A DNA stretch of 64,000 nucleotides, from NCBI GenBank assembly GCA_949292905.1, contig CASFAV010000004.1, positions 62,001-126,000 on the forward strand, read 5' to 3'. The DNA comes from an uncultured Eubacteriales bacterium. GTDB lineage: Bacteria; Bacillota; Clostridia; Christensenellales; DTU072. This document shows, in pieces, positions 1 through 8,330 of this stretch (positions are counted from its first letter, which is position 1; each line of letters begins with the position of its first letter). The notes beneath the pieces were generated by a model. The model saw nothing but the letters and a program-made list of their open reading frames with translations. It ran no database searches and was not told where the DNA came from. A program made the translations under genes and the position numbers.

Positions 1-451
1 CTCCGACGTATCCTGCGGGAGCGGGCAATGCGAGGTTGTATTCCCCTTCGCCCCAGCCCGCGTCGAAATTGGTGTTGATATCCACGCCCGCGATATTCGC
101 TTTCCACATGGTGAAATCGGTAGAGCCGCCGTTGACGCGCACGAGCCGCGTTCTCTCCCGCATACGCAAAGCGAATTCGTCGAGCCCGTGTTCGGAAAGT
201 ATCGCGCCGTCGATATCGAGCGACGGTACCACGTCTATCGGGTAATCCCCCGTATACGCCGCCGCGAGCGCGAGAAGCAGCCGCGTCGTTACGTATTCGC
301 GCGCGTGTACCCCGCCCACTATGAGCACGCCTCCTTTCCTCTCGCTCCCTTTGGAGATCATCGGTATGGGATAGCCGTATCTCGTTTCGCCTATATATTC
401 GAGCCTGCCGCCCGCTTCTTCCGCCGCTTTTATCAATTCGGGATATCGCAT
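1..451 (-). CDS. M14-family zinc carboxypeptidase, C-terminus cut by window edge
   Basis: The N-terminal 150 codons are visible; the gene continues past base 1. The translation contains GGVHAREYVT, the HxxE zinc-binding signature of M14 carboxypeptidases, followed by an Arg-rich substrate region and a VNGG/NTNFD stretch typical of gamma-D-glutamyl-meso-diaminopimelate peptidases. The family trims peptidoglycan peptides or other C-termini; the exact substrate is inferred only. The third zinc ligand (His) lies outside the window. No signal peptide is seen at this start, so the product may be cytoplasmic, or the start may be mis-set. It begins about 40 bases after the rlmH stop codon and is likely the last visible gene of that transcript. 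The start is ATG with only a weak AGG upstream. Confidence 0.8.
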   Translation of the reverse strand, partial: MRYPELIKAAEEAGGRLEYIGETRYGYPIPMISKGSERKGGVLIVGGVHAREYVTTRLLLALAAAYTGDYPIDVVPSLDIDGAILSEHGLDEFALRMRERTRLVRVNGGSTDFTMWKANIAGVDINTNFDAGWGEGEYNLALPAPAGYVG

Positions 452-493
452 ATACCTATATATGCGGAATATCGCCGAAAATTGCTTCGCGGA

Positions 494-955
494 CTACTTG
501 TGATACGAAGTTCCGTTTATGATGGTTTCCGCCCGATACAGCTGTTCGAGCAATATCACGCGCATCAGTTGGTGAGGATAGGTCATCTTGCCGAAAGAAA
601 CGATCCTATCCGCCCTCGCATAAACGCTTTCGTCCACTCCGTGCGAGCCGCCTATTACAAAGGTGAATTCGCTCACGCCGCGCGCGCTTTCCTTGTCCAG
701 CATACGGGCGAATTCCTCGCTCGTGAGCTGTTCTCCGCGCAGGTCGGTAAGCACGACGTAGCCTTTGCATTTCGAGAGTATCCCTTCCGCTTCCTGTTTT
801 CTGTTTGCGGCGGGGGAGGCATCGCAAGTCCCTTCCCTGCATTCGGTAACGTCGACGTGCGCGAAGCGCGAAAGTCGCTTGAGGTATTCGTTGACGGCGT
901 CCGTCCAGTATTTTTCTTTCAGTTTGCCAACGGCAACGACGTGCAATCTGATCAC
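494..955 (-). CDS. rlmH: 23S rRNA (pseudouridine1915-N3)-methyltransferase RlmH
   Basis: 153 residues, the normal RlmH length. This SPOUT-class enzyme methylates pseudouridine 1915 in helix 69 of 23S rRNA on assembled ribosomes, using SAM. The SAM-binding knot is visible as VIGGSHGVDE, and the C-terminus has the family block SFGKMTYPHQLMRVILLEQL followed by the terminal Tyr-His. The ATG overlaps the TGA of the upstream membrane-protease gene by four bases, so translation is probably coupled. Placement downstream of a YycJ-like gene matches the conserved Firmicutes yyc neighbourhood. Confidence 0.97.
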   Translation of the reverse strand: MIRLHVVAVGKLKEKYWTDAVNEYLKRLSRFAHVDVTECREGTCDASPAANRKQEAEGILSKCKGYVVLTDLRGEQLTSEEFARMLDKESARGVSEFTFVIGGSHGVDESVYARADRIVSFGKMTYPHQLMRVILLEQLYRAETIINGTSYHK

Positions 956-2058
956 CGCAGTATTCCCCAGATATACGTAAATATCGTCACTATCGTAGCG
1001 GATACGAAAGCCGTGATCAACAGAATGTGATCTTTAAGGGAAACTTTGCTTTTCGTGCCCTTCGCGCCCGCCTCGGCGGCGTGAGAGCTTCCTCTTGCGT
1101 GCCCGGCGCTCTCTTCCGCGGCGTCGTAATCGGCGTTATACGCGGGATAACCGTAAATATAATTGATACGCGCGCGCACGTCTTCGTCCGAAGGCTCCGC
1201 TATACCCGATCTCAAAGGTTCCACGGGATCGCGTTCCGCTCTGTAGCGGGCGTTGACGGAAGCAAATTTTCTGAGACAAACTATTATCAGCCATACCGCG
1301 ATAGCCACGGAAGCGGCGAGCACGATCACGTTGGAATAGACGAAAGAGCTTACGAAGTTGGTAAGCTGCCCGACGGGACTGCCGGTCTGCGAGCCGTAAT
1401 CGGAAAGGGTTATCACGAAGTTATTGATGAAGTGCACTATCATTCCGGGCAGTATGCTCTGCGACTTGACCGCCATATACGCGATAATGACGCCTATTAT
1501 CATAGTGGGGAAGAGCTGCGGCACGTTCTGGTGAAAGACGCCGAAAAAAGTTCCCATGAATATGATCTTGACGCTGTCGCTTTTCTCGTTGTCGAGAGCG
1601 GCGAGCAGAACGCCGCGGTTGGTTATTTCCTCGAAAAACGCGGGGAACATCGCGCCCGTCACTATCTCCAGAATAAGCACTTCGGGACCCGAATAAATGG
1701 TGCCGCCGCCGACGGTATAAGTATAACCGAGCAGTTGCAGCACGGTATAGGAAACCGTGGATGCGCCTATATTGACTACGTAGCCGAGAAGTCCCACCGC
1801 TATCGCCAGAAGATATGAAACGGGAGAGATACGGGTATTGAGCCTTACGTCCCTGACGAAATCGGAATTGGAACCGGCTATCCACGTTCTGTAAAGCAGG
1901 TAAGGCAGCACGCCCAGGCAAACGCACTGTATCGCCGTGCTGAACAGCCACGAGGAAAGGTTGTCGCTCAGATTGAGATAGGAAAAGAGCAGCCTCATAA
2001 CCTGCAGGCTGACTATGGAAGTAAGCATTATGCCGCCGAGTTTGAAAGTTTTACTCAT
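952..2058 (-). CDS. CPBP (CAAX/Abi-like) intramembrane metalloprotease, first copy
   Basis: 368-residue multi-spanning membrane protein. The family motif EExxxR appears as FFEEITNRG near residue 155, followed by the paired His elements FGVFHQN and HFINNF, which together form the predicted active site in the membrane. CPBP proteases process prenylated or other membrane proteins or act in bacteriocin immunity; the substrate here is unknown. The C-terminus carries a long polar Ala/Glu-rich stretch and ends in one more hydrophobic helix, longer than minimal family members. I chose the ATG preceded by AAGGAG at six-base spacing rather than an ATG nine codons earlier. It sits 30 bases after the second CPBP gene and overlaps rlmH by four bases. 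Confidence 0.9.
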   Translation of the reverse strand: MSKTFKLGGIMLTSIVSLQVMRLLFSYLNLSDNLSSWLFSTAIQCVCLGVLPYLLYRTWIAGSNSDFVRDVRLNTRISPVSYLLAIAVGLLGYVVNIGASTVSYTVLQLLGYTYTVGGGTIYSGPEVLILEIVTGAMFPAFFEEITNRGVLLAALDNEKSDSVKIIFMGTFFGVFHQNVPQLFPTMIIGVIIAYMAVKSQSILPGMIVHFINNFVITLSDYGSQTGSPVGQLTNFVSSFVYSNVIVLAASVAIAVWLIIVCLRKFASVNARYRAERDPVEPLRSGIAEPSDEDVRARINYIYGYPAYNADYDAAEESAGHARGSSHAAEAGAKGTKSKVSLKDHILLITAFVSATIVTIFTYIWGILR

Positions 2059-2088
2059 ACGCGCTCCTTGAAATCCGCTCCTCACGCG

Positions 2089-3126
2089 CTACGCCGCGCC
2101 TACGGCTTCGAGTATCGTCGAAAGAACCGTGACTACAACGAGCATGACTATAAGCGCCGTGCACCACGGATCGCGAACGAAACCGTTATTCTTTAAGCCG
2201 TTCCCGACGGGCGCGCCCGATACGGGCGGATCTCCCGTCGCGCTTGCGGTATTATTATGATACCATATATTATTGTCTTTAACGACAGCTTTTTTACGGA
2301 AAATGTAGAATATCCACCGTTCTTTGCGATTAAGTTCTTTTCTGCCCGCGATCTTCACGAGTCCGTAAAGCGACGGATAGAGTATGGCGGCGCCCGCAAG
2401 GCACATCGCGCACAGTATGACGGCGCTGCGGGCGTCGAGCGCCGCGAGCTCGTTGTAGCCGGGGACGAGTCCCAGGAAAAGCGCGAGCACGTTGTTGAGG
2501 AAATGCACCGCTACGGCGTACCAGATATTGTCGGTGGCTTCCACGACGTAAGCGAGCACGACCGCCAAAATAAACTGATGGACCAATTGCGCGGGATTGA
2601 AATGACCGAGCGCGAAAACGAGCGCGGACAGTAAGACCGCTTTAAGGCCGCCCTTAGGGCGGTAAGAGCCGAGGAGAACGCCGCGGAACATGAATTCTTC
2701 GCCGAGAGCGGGAGCAACGCATACGCACAAAAGTCCTAAAACGGCATTCAACGGCTTCGAAGGATCGGGAAGGTCGGTAGCCGAATAAATGCCCGCCGTT
2801 TCGAGCAATTTGTTGAAGCTTACGGCGAGAAGAGTATTCTGCATGAATATCCCTATCGTGACGGGCACGGCGACGGCTAACGCCGCGAAAGATATCTTAC
2901 GCTTGTAAGGGACGTTGAGCGCGAACGCCTCCCTGTCGTAGGCGAACAGAACGCACACGGCTGTCAGGAAGCCGAGCTGAGTGCAGACGTACCCCAACCA
3001 GGTAGAGACGTCGCCTTCGGGGAAAAACGCTACTATGGCGGACAACGCAAAAGCGGCGGCAAGACCGCCGACGTAAACGAGCGCGGATTGCTTGGAATCG
3101 AATTCCGATCTTCTGTTACCGTCCAT
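2089..3126 (-). CDS. CPBP (CAAX/Abi-like) intramembrane metalloprotease, second copy
   Basis: 345-residue polytopic membrane protein related in plan to the next gene downstream. The catalytic signature is LGEEFMFRGVL near residue 145, followed by FALGHFNP and VHFLNN. A polar loop near residues 265-310 and a final hydrophobic helix follow the protease core. Its start codon overlaps the end of the upstream hydrolase gene by 11 bases. Two consecutive CPBP genes between a yycJ-like gene and rlmH occupy the place where many Firmicutes carry an HtrA-type serine protease, so an envelope quality-control role is possible; that is inference. Confidence 0.9.
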   Translation of the reverse strand: MDGNRRSEFDSKQSALVYVGGLAAAFALSAIVAFFPEGDVSTWLGYVCTQLGFLTAVCVLFAYDREAFALNVPYKRKISFAALAVAVPVTIGIFMQNTLLAVSFNKLLETAGIYSATDLPDPSKPLNAVLGLLCVCVAPALGEEFMFRGVLLGSYRPKGGLKAVLLSALVFALGHFNPAQLVHQFILAVVLAYVVEATDNIWYAVAVHFLNNVLALFLGLVPGYNELAALDARSAVILCAMCLAGAAILYPSLYGLVKIAGRKELNRKERWIFYIFRKKAVVKDNNIWYHNNTASATGDPPVSGAPVGNGLKNNGFVRDPWCTALIVMLVVVTVLSTILEAVGAA

Positions 3127-3910
3127 TGGCTTTCACCGTTTCTGCATTGACATATTGCGTGGCGACTATCATTTCGTAGTCTTCGCCTTTACGCGCGCCT
3201 GCCTTTTCCATATTTTCCGTAGCGGTGCCGTATGCGAGTTCGTAAGTATTGTTTTGCTCGCTCAGGTGCCCTAATATAAATTTACGGGTACCTGTTTCTG
3301 CTATTCTTATCATCGCCTGCGCGCAAGACAAATTGGACAGATGTCCGCGCGTACCGAGGATTCTTTGCTTGAGGTACTGAGGATACGTGCCGTGTATGAG
3401 CATATCGACGTCGTGATTGCTCTCTATCATCACCACGTCCGCGCCGGACGCCGCTTCCATCACGGTGGGGCTGAAATAACCTAAATCGGTGGCGTACACG
3501 AATCGCGTTTCGCCGTCGGATACGGAGTATCCTACGGGATAAACGGCGTCGTGGGAAATGCGGAAAGGTCTTATCTCGAACCCCGCCGCCGCGAAAGGAT
3601 TGACTTCCTTGTAATAGTATCCGCCACGCATTCCGGTGCGCCTTTTCACGGCGTTCAACGTGCGTTCGTTGGCGTACACGGGTATGCCGTAATTTTCGGC
3701 TATCGCGGCTATACCGCGAATGTGATCGTCGTGCTCGTGAGTCACGAGTATCCCTTTCACTTCCGTAAGATCGGCTCCCGCTTCTTTAAGCGCGGCGTTG
3801 AGCCTTGCCGCGCTCACGCCGCAATCGATGAGAAGTCTTTTCGTGCCGGATGTTATCAATACCGCGTTTCCCTTGCTTCCGGAAGCAAGCGCGGTTATCT
3901 CAAGCGCCAT
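3116..3910 (-). CDS. MBL-fold hydrolase of the YycJ/WalJ family
   Basis: 264 residues, the usual YycJ length. The metallo-beta-lactamase signature THEHDDH lies near residue 57, with the preceding LLIDCGVS strand; the second Asp and His ligands fall in YATDLGY and ILGHLSEQNN. Family members are predicted cytosolic nucleases or phosphodiesterases linked genetically to the WalRK cell-wall regulon and to coordination of division with replication; the exact substrate is unsettled. No walR or walK lies nearby here. The ATG overlaps the upstream DUF2156 stop as TAATG, and the 3' end overlaps the CPBP start, so the gene is embedded in one transcript. Confidence 0.92.
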   Translation of the reverse strand: MALEITALASGSKGNAVLITSGTKRLLIDCGVSAARLNAALKEAGADLTEVKGILVTHEHDDHIRGIAAIAENYGIPVYANERTLNAVKRRTGMRGGYYYKEVNPFAAAGFEIRPFRISHDAVYPVGYSVSDGETRFVYATDLGYFSPTVMEAASGADVVMIESNHDVDMLIHGTYPQYLKQRILGTRGHLSNLSCAQAMIRIAETGTRKFILGHLSEQNNTYELAYGTATENMEKAGARKGEDYEMIVATQYVNAETVKANGR

Positions 3911-4812
3911 TATTTCCTGACCGCCGTGTATCTCTCCGCCATTTTCACCGGATAATAGCTCTGCTTGGATTTTCTCAAGCCCTCGAGCCCCATGTCTTCC
4001 TGCTTGTTGATGTACCTTACCGAAGAAAAATGCTTGGCGCAGAAAAGATTGTCGAGCGTGGGATATATGCCGCGATAGCTTATATCGCCCTTCTCGAAAT
4101 ACAGCGCCCCTATCCCGTTGGGCAACACCTCGCCCGCCGCGAAGCCGGCTATCTTACCGTCTATCTCCATGACGTCCGCGAAGCAGTTGAAGCCCTCGAG
4201 ATCCTTAAGCACTTTGTCGATGACGATGATTTCCTCGTCGACTTCCACTTTCTCGAGTTCTTTATACTTTATCCAGCCTTCCTGCTCGCAAAAACGCACT
4301 CCGTTGTCAATGTGTCTGTAACTCCATTCGCACAGAAGCCGCATGACGCCCTCCCTGTCCTCGGGAGAATACGAACGGAATTCGTATTTCGGTTCGAAAC
4401 GGTTGATGAAATTCCTTTTCGAATGATATTTGCCTCCGGCAAGTCCTATAAGATCTTCCGGAGCGTACAGGTATTCGCTCCTGTCGGGGTTGTACGTCAA
4501 TTCGTAGCCGCGCGCTTCGAGAATCCCCGCCTGCCAGGAATTGACTCCCGCAATTTCGTTTACCCCCATTCTTTCGTACGCGTTGACCGCGTCTTCGTAA
4601 TCCTCCTCAGACGCGGTAAGCGGCGAAAAATAGCGGCGCTTACCCTCCGCTTCCGCGCTCAGCAGCGCGTACACGTCGTTGACCTCGACGAGACAATCGT
4701 ACGGCGCGAACCAGCCCGCTATCGTCGTAAGCGCATAGCCGGTGTCGTCGGTAAGCGAGGTATTCATCAATTCGTAAATTCTGCGGTAATCTTCTTTTTT
4801 GGGAGCGTGCAT
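3910..4812 (-). CDS. DUF2156 / LPG-synthase C-terminal-like acyltransferase domain protein
   Basis: 300 residues with the two-lobed GNAT-like plan of DUF2156 proteins. Landmarks are KYHSKRNFINRFE in the middle and a C-terminal block around GALYFEKGDISYRGIYPTLD and YINKQEDMGLEGLRKSK. The domain corresponds to the catalytic C-terminal part of lysyl-phosphatidylglycerol synthase but lacks the membrane flippase half, so it is probably a soluble acyl- or aminoacyl-transferase of unknown substrate. Its stop overlaps the YycJ-like start by one base. The 78 bases before its start hold an 8-bp hairpin (4843-4864) but no U-tract, so read-through from the upstream transcript is plausible. Confidence 0.85.
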   Translation of the reverse strand: MHAPKKEDYRRIYELMNTSLTDDTGYALTTIAGWFAPYDCLVEVNDVYALLSAEAEGKRRYFSPLTASEEDYEDAVNAYERMGVNEIAGVNSWQAGILEARGYELTYNPDRSEYLYAPEDLIGLAGGKYHSKRNFINRFEPKYEFRSYSPEDREGVMRLLCEWSYRHIDNGVRFCEQEGWIKYKELEKVEVDEEIIVIDKVLKDLEGFNCFADVMEIDGKIAGFAAGEVLPNGIGALYFEKGDISYRGIYPTLDNLFCAKHFSSVRYINKQEDMGLEGLRKSKQSYYPVKMAERYTAVRK

Positions 4813-4890
4813 ATGTTTTTTCGTATTTCAGCGTATTATTTTACTACCCGCCGACTCGGGTAGTCCGATATTGCTTATCGCTTCGTCGCG

Positions 4891-5433
4891 TCAATCGGTT
4901 ATTATCGGGATCTTGGCAAGATAGATTATATCTTCGCGATCCGCCGCGTCGCCTTCGGCGAGCACGAAAGCTTTGCGGTATATTTCGCCGCCGGCTATCT
5001 CCACGAGCTTCTCGAGCCCCGTAAGACTGCCGCCGGTACTGATTACGTCGTCCACTATAGCCACTTTTTTACCGCGCATAAGCGCGGCGTCGTGCGCCGA
5101 AAGATATAAAGTCTGATCCGCCGCCGTGGTGATCGATTTCACCGTCACCGACACGCCGTCCTGCATATAAAGCTTTTTCGATTTGCGGGCGACGCAGTAG
5201 AATTCGTGACCGAGTTCTCGCGCCACGCAGTGCGCGAGCTGTAAACCTTTGCTCTCCGCGGTGAGCACCACTTCGGTGCCTTCGAGTTTCGCGGCAAGTT
5301 TTTCGGCGCAGTGCTCCGTAAGAGCCTGCGCCCCGTGCAGATTGAAAAAACATATGCTTACGCCGTTGCCTATCGGAAGGATGGGCAGATCGTGGTTGTA
5401 ACCGCAAATATCCAGATGATAATATCTTTGCAT
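4891..5433 (-). CDS. Type I phosphoribosyltransferase, adenine-PRT-like
   Basis: 180 residues. The PRPP-binding loop is clear as VAIVDDVISTGGS near residue 125, and residues 55-75 hold the conserved TAESKGLQLAH segment found in adenine/xanthine phosphoribosyltransferases. It would transfer phosphoribose from PRPP to a purine base for salvage in the cytosol. The base specificity cannot be read from the sequence, so I do not assign apt. It starts three bases after the Dabb-protein stop and belongs to the same minus-strand transcript as the upstream symporter. Confidence 0.87.
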   Translation of the reverse strand: MQRYYHLDICGYNHDLPILPIGNGVSICFFNLHGAQALTEHCAEKLAAKLEGTEVVLTAESKGLQLAHCVARELGHEFYCVARKSKKLYMQDGVSVTVKSITTAADQTLYLSAHDAALMRGKKVAIVDDVISTGGSLTGLEKLVEIAGGEIYRKAFVLAEGDAADREDIIYLAKIPIITD

Positions 5434-5436
5434 AAC

Positions 5437-5727
5437 TTAAATTTCATAGTCAGCCGCTACGGACGCCGAACGCACGGCGTGCATGTGCGGCTTGACGACC
5501 CCGCAATGATACGGATCGCGTTGATAGCTTTCCAGAGCCTCCCTGCTCTCTACCTCGACGGACAACGCTATATCGTACGAGCGCTCCGAATGAAGGAAAT
5601 CCACTCCCACTTCTATCGAACGCAGTTCGGGTACCTTGCCCGACATCGAGAGAAGGATCTCCTTCGTTTTCGCGAGGTTTTCCTCGGTAGGCTCTTTTAG
5701 TTTGAAAAGAACGATATGTCTGATCAT
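5437..5727 (-). CDS. Dabb (stress-responsive alpha/beta barrel) domain protein
   Basis: 96 residues, the size of a single Dabb domain. It begins MIRHIVLFKLKE and contains GVDFLHSERSYDIALSVE, then YQRDPYHCGVVKPHM, which match the ferredoxin-like dimeric barrel family. Members are small soluble proteins, some stress-induced and some enzymatic in polyketide or sugar degradation; no function is established for this one. The ATG overlaps the upstream symporter stop by four bases, indicating coupling. Confidence 0.9.
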   Translation of the reverse strand: MIRHIVLFKLKEPTEENLAKTKEILLSMSGKVPELRSIEVGVDFLHSERSYDIALSVEVESREALESYQRDPYHCGVVKPHMHAVRSASVAADYEI

Positions 5728-7346
5728 AGCTGTCCGGTCTGTTTTTTCACGGTCCCGTAGAGCTCTTTGATCATGGCGTCGCGCTCGCGGAGCTCCTCTG
5801 CGGGAAGTTCGGCGAGTTTTCCGGACTTGTTGGCTTCGATGAAGTAACGCATACGGTGCAGCTTCTTGTTGGTGACCTTGAAGCGGAAGGAAGCGAACAA
5901 CGCCAAACTGATGAGGGCGGCTATCGAAATACCCATTATAAGTCTTATGGCGAGCAGCGCTTCGTCGGACTGGGGGATATATATGTCGGGAGACTCGGAA
6001 GACTCGTAGCCCGCCGCGTCCAGAAGCCAGCCGACGAGACCCACGCCGAGCGCTCCGGCTATTTTACGGATGAGCGTCATCATACCGGAGTAACTGCCGG
6101 TAGGACGGTTGCCTGTAGCGAATTCCGCTACGTCCACGGTGTCGGGGAAAATGATCCAAGGCATCATCTGCGCTCCGCCGAAGCCGAGTCCCATGATGAA
6201 AGCGAAGATCGGGATAAGCACCGGAGGCGTCCAGGAAGGCGACATGACCGCCATCATGATACCGCCGACTATGTAGCAGGGAAGCCCCATACGGAAAGCG
6301 AACTGCTTGCTTTTCTTATCCATTACCCATCTAACGAGCGGGAAAGCGATGACCGCCGCGACCATGAGAGGCGCCACGATGAACATCGAGGAGAATTCCA
6401 TATCCAAGATCGTTTCTCCGTGCCAGACGTCGGTGGCGTAATACACCGCGAGAGCGGAAAGCATATCCATGCACATGAACGCTGCGGAATACATCACGAT
6501 ATGCCATCTGAAAGACTTGTTTCTGAAAGGCTCGGCGTAATTTGCGATGAATTCACGGAAATTGAATTTCTCGCGCGGACCGGTAGCCTGTATTCTCTCT
6601 TTGACGAAAATGCTCGCCACTATCAGACCGCCGCCGAAAAGTGCGCCGAACACTATCGCTATGATGAGCCAGAACTCCGTGCCGTTGATTGCGGGGAGCA
6701 TGCTGCTCTCGGGCGTGGTGTAAGCCTCGAGCACGAGCAGCGGTACGATATACGCTATACCCGCGGCGGCCGAACTGAAAAGAAGTTTGACTGTGTTGGC
6801 GTTGTTGCGTTCGCGGAAGTTAGGCGAAATATCCGAAGCGAGGGAACAATAAGGCACCTGGGTGATGGTCGAGAAGGTATTCCATAACAAATACATTATG
6901 AGTATGTACGCTATGAATCCGGAATCGCTCATTCCCCATTCCTTGACGGGAGCGAACAGCAGGAACAAGCCCACTATCAGCAATATGCCGCCCACGAACA
7001 TATAAGGCTTACGTCTGCCGAATCTCGAACGCGTGTTGTCGGATATGAAGCCCATGAGCGGGTCGCTTACCGCGTCCCAAAGCTTGGCTATCATCATGAT
7101 AGTGCCTGCCAAAGCCGCGGTGATTCCGAGCGAAGTCATGTATTTGAGCATGATACATGACATAAGCGCTACGCCGCCGCCGTCCATCAAAGCGCCTATG
7201 CCGTAAGCCCACTTTTCTTTAACGGGAATATAGTCGGGGTGGTTTTTATCGACTTTGGCTTCCTTGACCGCGTCTTCCGGGCTGCCTTCTTCGATTTTTT
7301 CGGCAACCGCTGTTGTGGTGTCCAAGTAGTCGTTGGTTTCTGACAT
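5724..7346 (-). CDS. Glycoside-pentoside-hexuronide (GPH) family sugar:cation symporter
   Basis: 540 residues with about twelve hydrophobic helices in an MFS-like plan. GPH landmarks include WDAVSDPLMGFISDNTRSR after helix 2, the RFGRRKPY loop, and MPWIIFPDTVDVAEFATG in the second half. It would import an oligosaccharide or glycoside with Na+ or H+; the substrate is unknown, since no glycosidase is adjacent. The hydrophilic N-terminal tail of about 45 residues is longer than usual. I chose the ATG preceded by GGAGGT six bases upstream instead of one twelve codons earlier. It starts a transcript that includes the Dabb and phosphoribosyltransferase genes. Confidence 0.92.
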   Translation of the reverse strand: MSETNDYLDTTTAVAEKIEEGSPEDAVKEAKVDKNHPDYIPVKEKWAYGIGALMDGGGVALMSCIMLKYMTSLGITAALAGTIMMIAKLWDAVSDPLMGFISDNTRSRFGRRKPYMFVGGILLIVGLFLLFAPVKEWGMSDSGFIAYILIMYLLWNTFSTITQVPYCSLASDISPNFRERNNANTVKLLFSSAAAGIAYIVPLLVLEAYTTPESSMLPAINGTEFWLIIAIVFGALFGGGLIVASIFVKERIQATGPREKFNFREFIANYAEPFRNKSFRWHIVMYSAAFMCMDMLSALAVYYATDVWHGETILDMEFSSMFIVAPLMVAAVIAFPLVRWVMDKKSKQFAFRMGLPCYIVGGIMMAVMSPSWTPPVLIPIFAFIMGLGFGGAQMMPWIIFPDTVDVAEFATGNRPTGSYSGMMTLIRKIAGALGVGLVGWLLDAAGYESSESPDIYIPQSDEALLAIRLIMGISIAALISLALFASFRFKVTNKKLHRMRYFIEANKSGKLAELPAEELRERDAMIKELYGTVKKQTGQL

Positions 7347-7394
7347 CGTGACCTCCGCAGTAAAAATTTTTTCGTTTAACAAAACGGTATATCT

Positions 7395-7423
7395 ATCATA
7401 CTACAATTCACGTTATATTACAA
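7395..7423 (-). promoter_or_regulatory. Sigma-A type promoter for the GPH symporter transcript
   Basis: On the minus strand, -35 TTGTAA and -10 TATGAT are separated by 17 bases, ending about 50 bases before the symporter start codon. It is divergent from the promoter of the PIG-L gene. Confidence 0.65.
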
Positions 7424-7481
7424 GCAAAAAATAATTTATATACGCGCGTCGGGAGCGCCTCCGGCAGACCCGATTCTCGTA

Positions 7482-7510
7482 TTGTAAAAAAGCCGTATCC
7501 GTGGTAAAAT
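7482..7510 (+). promoter_or_regulatory. Sigma-A type promoter for the PIG-L gene
   Basis: -35 TTGTAA (7482-7487) and -10 TAAAAT (7505-7510), spacer 17 bases, about 40 bases upstream of the start codon. Confidence 0.65.
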
Positions 7511-7551
7511 AACTTAAGAGCGACTCATAGCTTCGCCACGGGAGAAAGAAT

Positions 7552-8328
7552 ATGTCTTTGAAAAAGCGGATATTGCACCTTATCATACCTTTGCCGGAGA
7601 TAGACTCCTGCGATAATTACGTATTCGTAGCGCCTCACCCCGACGACGCCGAAGTGGGCGCGGGCGCCACTATGGCTAAACTTGCCGAGAAAGGCAAGCG
7701 CATTACCCTGATAATCGCTACCGACGGGAGATACGGCTCCGAAAGCGCGGAATACGACCGTGACGCTTTGGCGGCGAAGCGCAGGGAGGAGCAGGAAGCT
7801 TCCGCACGGCTTCTCGGCATACAGGAAACGGTATTCCTTCCCTTCGCCGACGGCGGGCTCTACGACGAAAGGGATCTCGTCAGGGCGCTCGTCAAGGAAT
7901 TCGCGAGGCTCAAGCCGCAGGCGATATTCTGCCCCGATCCCCTTCTGCACACCGAATGTCACGCCGATCATCTCAAAGTCGGCAGAGCCGCGCTTAATGC
8001 GGCTCTGATGTGCGCCAACGCCCCCATCGCTTCCGATATAGCCGGAGAATCGCCCGCCAACGTCGCGATGGTAGCGATGTATTACACCGACGAACCCAAT
8101 AAATACTTCGCCACGGGCAAAAAATATCTCGAGCTTCAGCAAGCGGCGATGCGCCTGCATGCGTCGCAATTCACCTTCACCGACGACGGGAAGGGCACGG
8201 GCGACATGATCATGCTGTACAATAAATTCCGCGCTCTGCGATTCGGTCTTAAGACGCTCAAAGGCTATGCCGACGGATTCCGCGTGCTTGCGCCCGTTCA
8301 CACGCACTGTTGCGCCGAAAAGATCTGA
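7552..8328 (+). CDS. PIG-L / LmbE-family N-acetylglucosaminyl deacetylase-like protein
   Basis: 258 residues. The zinc-site motif APHPDDAEVGAG lies near residue 27 and the second His ligand motif CHADHLKVG near residue 140, as in LmbE/BshB enzymes. The family removes acetyl groups from GlcNAc-containing substrates (bacillithiol and mycothiol precursors, glycolipids, antibiotics). The substrate is not evident; no bacillithiol genes are adjacent. It stands alone on the plus strand, ending two bases before the convergent gerC-like gene. No signal peptide is visible, so the cytosol is likely. Confidence 0.93.
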   Translation: MSLKKRILHLIIPLPEIDSCDNYVFVAPHPDDAEVGAGATMAKLAEKGKRITLIIATDGRYGSESAEYDRDALAAKRREEQEASARLLGIQETVFLPFADGGLYDERDLVRALVKEFARLKPQAIFCPDPLLHTECHADHLKVGRAALNAALMCANAPIASDIAGESPANVAMVAMYYTDEPNKYFATGKKYLELQQAAMRLHASQFTFTDDGKGTGDMIMLYNKFRALRFGLKTLKGYADGFRVLAPVHTHCCAEKI

Positions 8329-8330
8329 GA

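Noticed and set aside
4843..4864. Terminator between the phosphoribosyltransferase and DUF2156 genes
   Set aside because: An 8-bp hairpin is present but neither strand has a U-tract after it.
7009..7212. Short frames within the symporter and other genes on the opposite strand
   Set aside because: They lie wholly inside confident genes in other frames and have no ribosome sites or recognisable domains.
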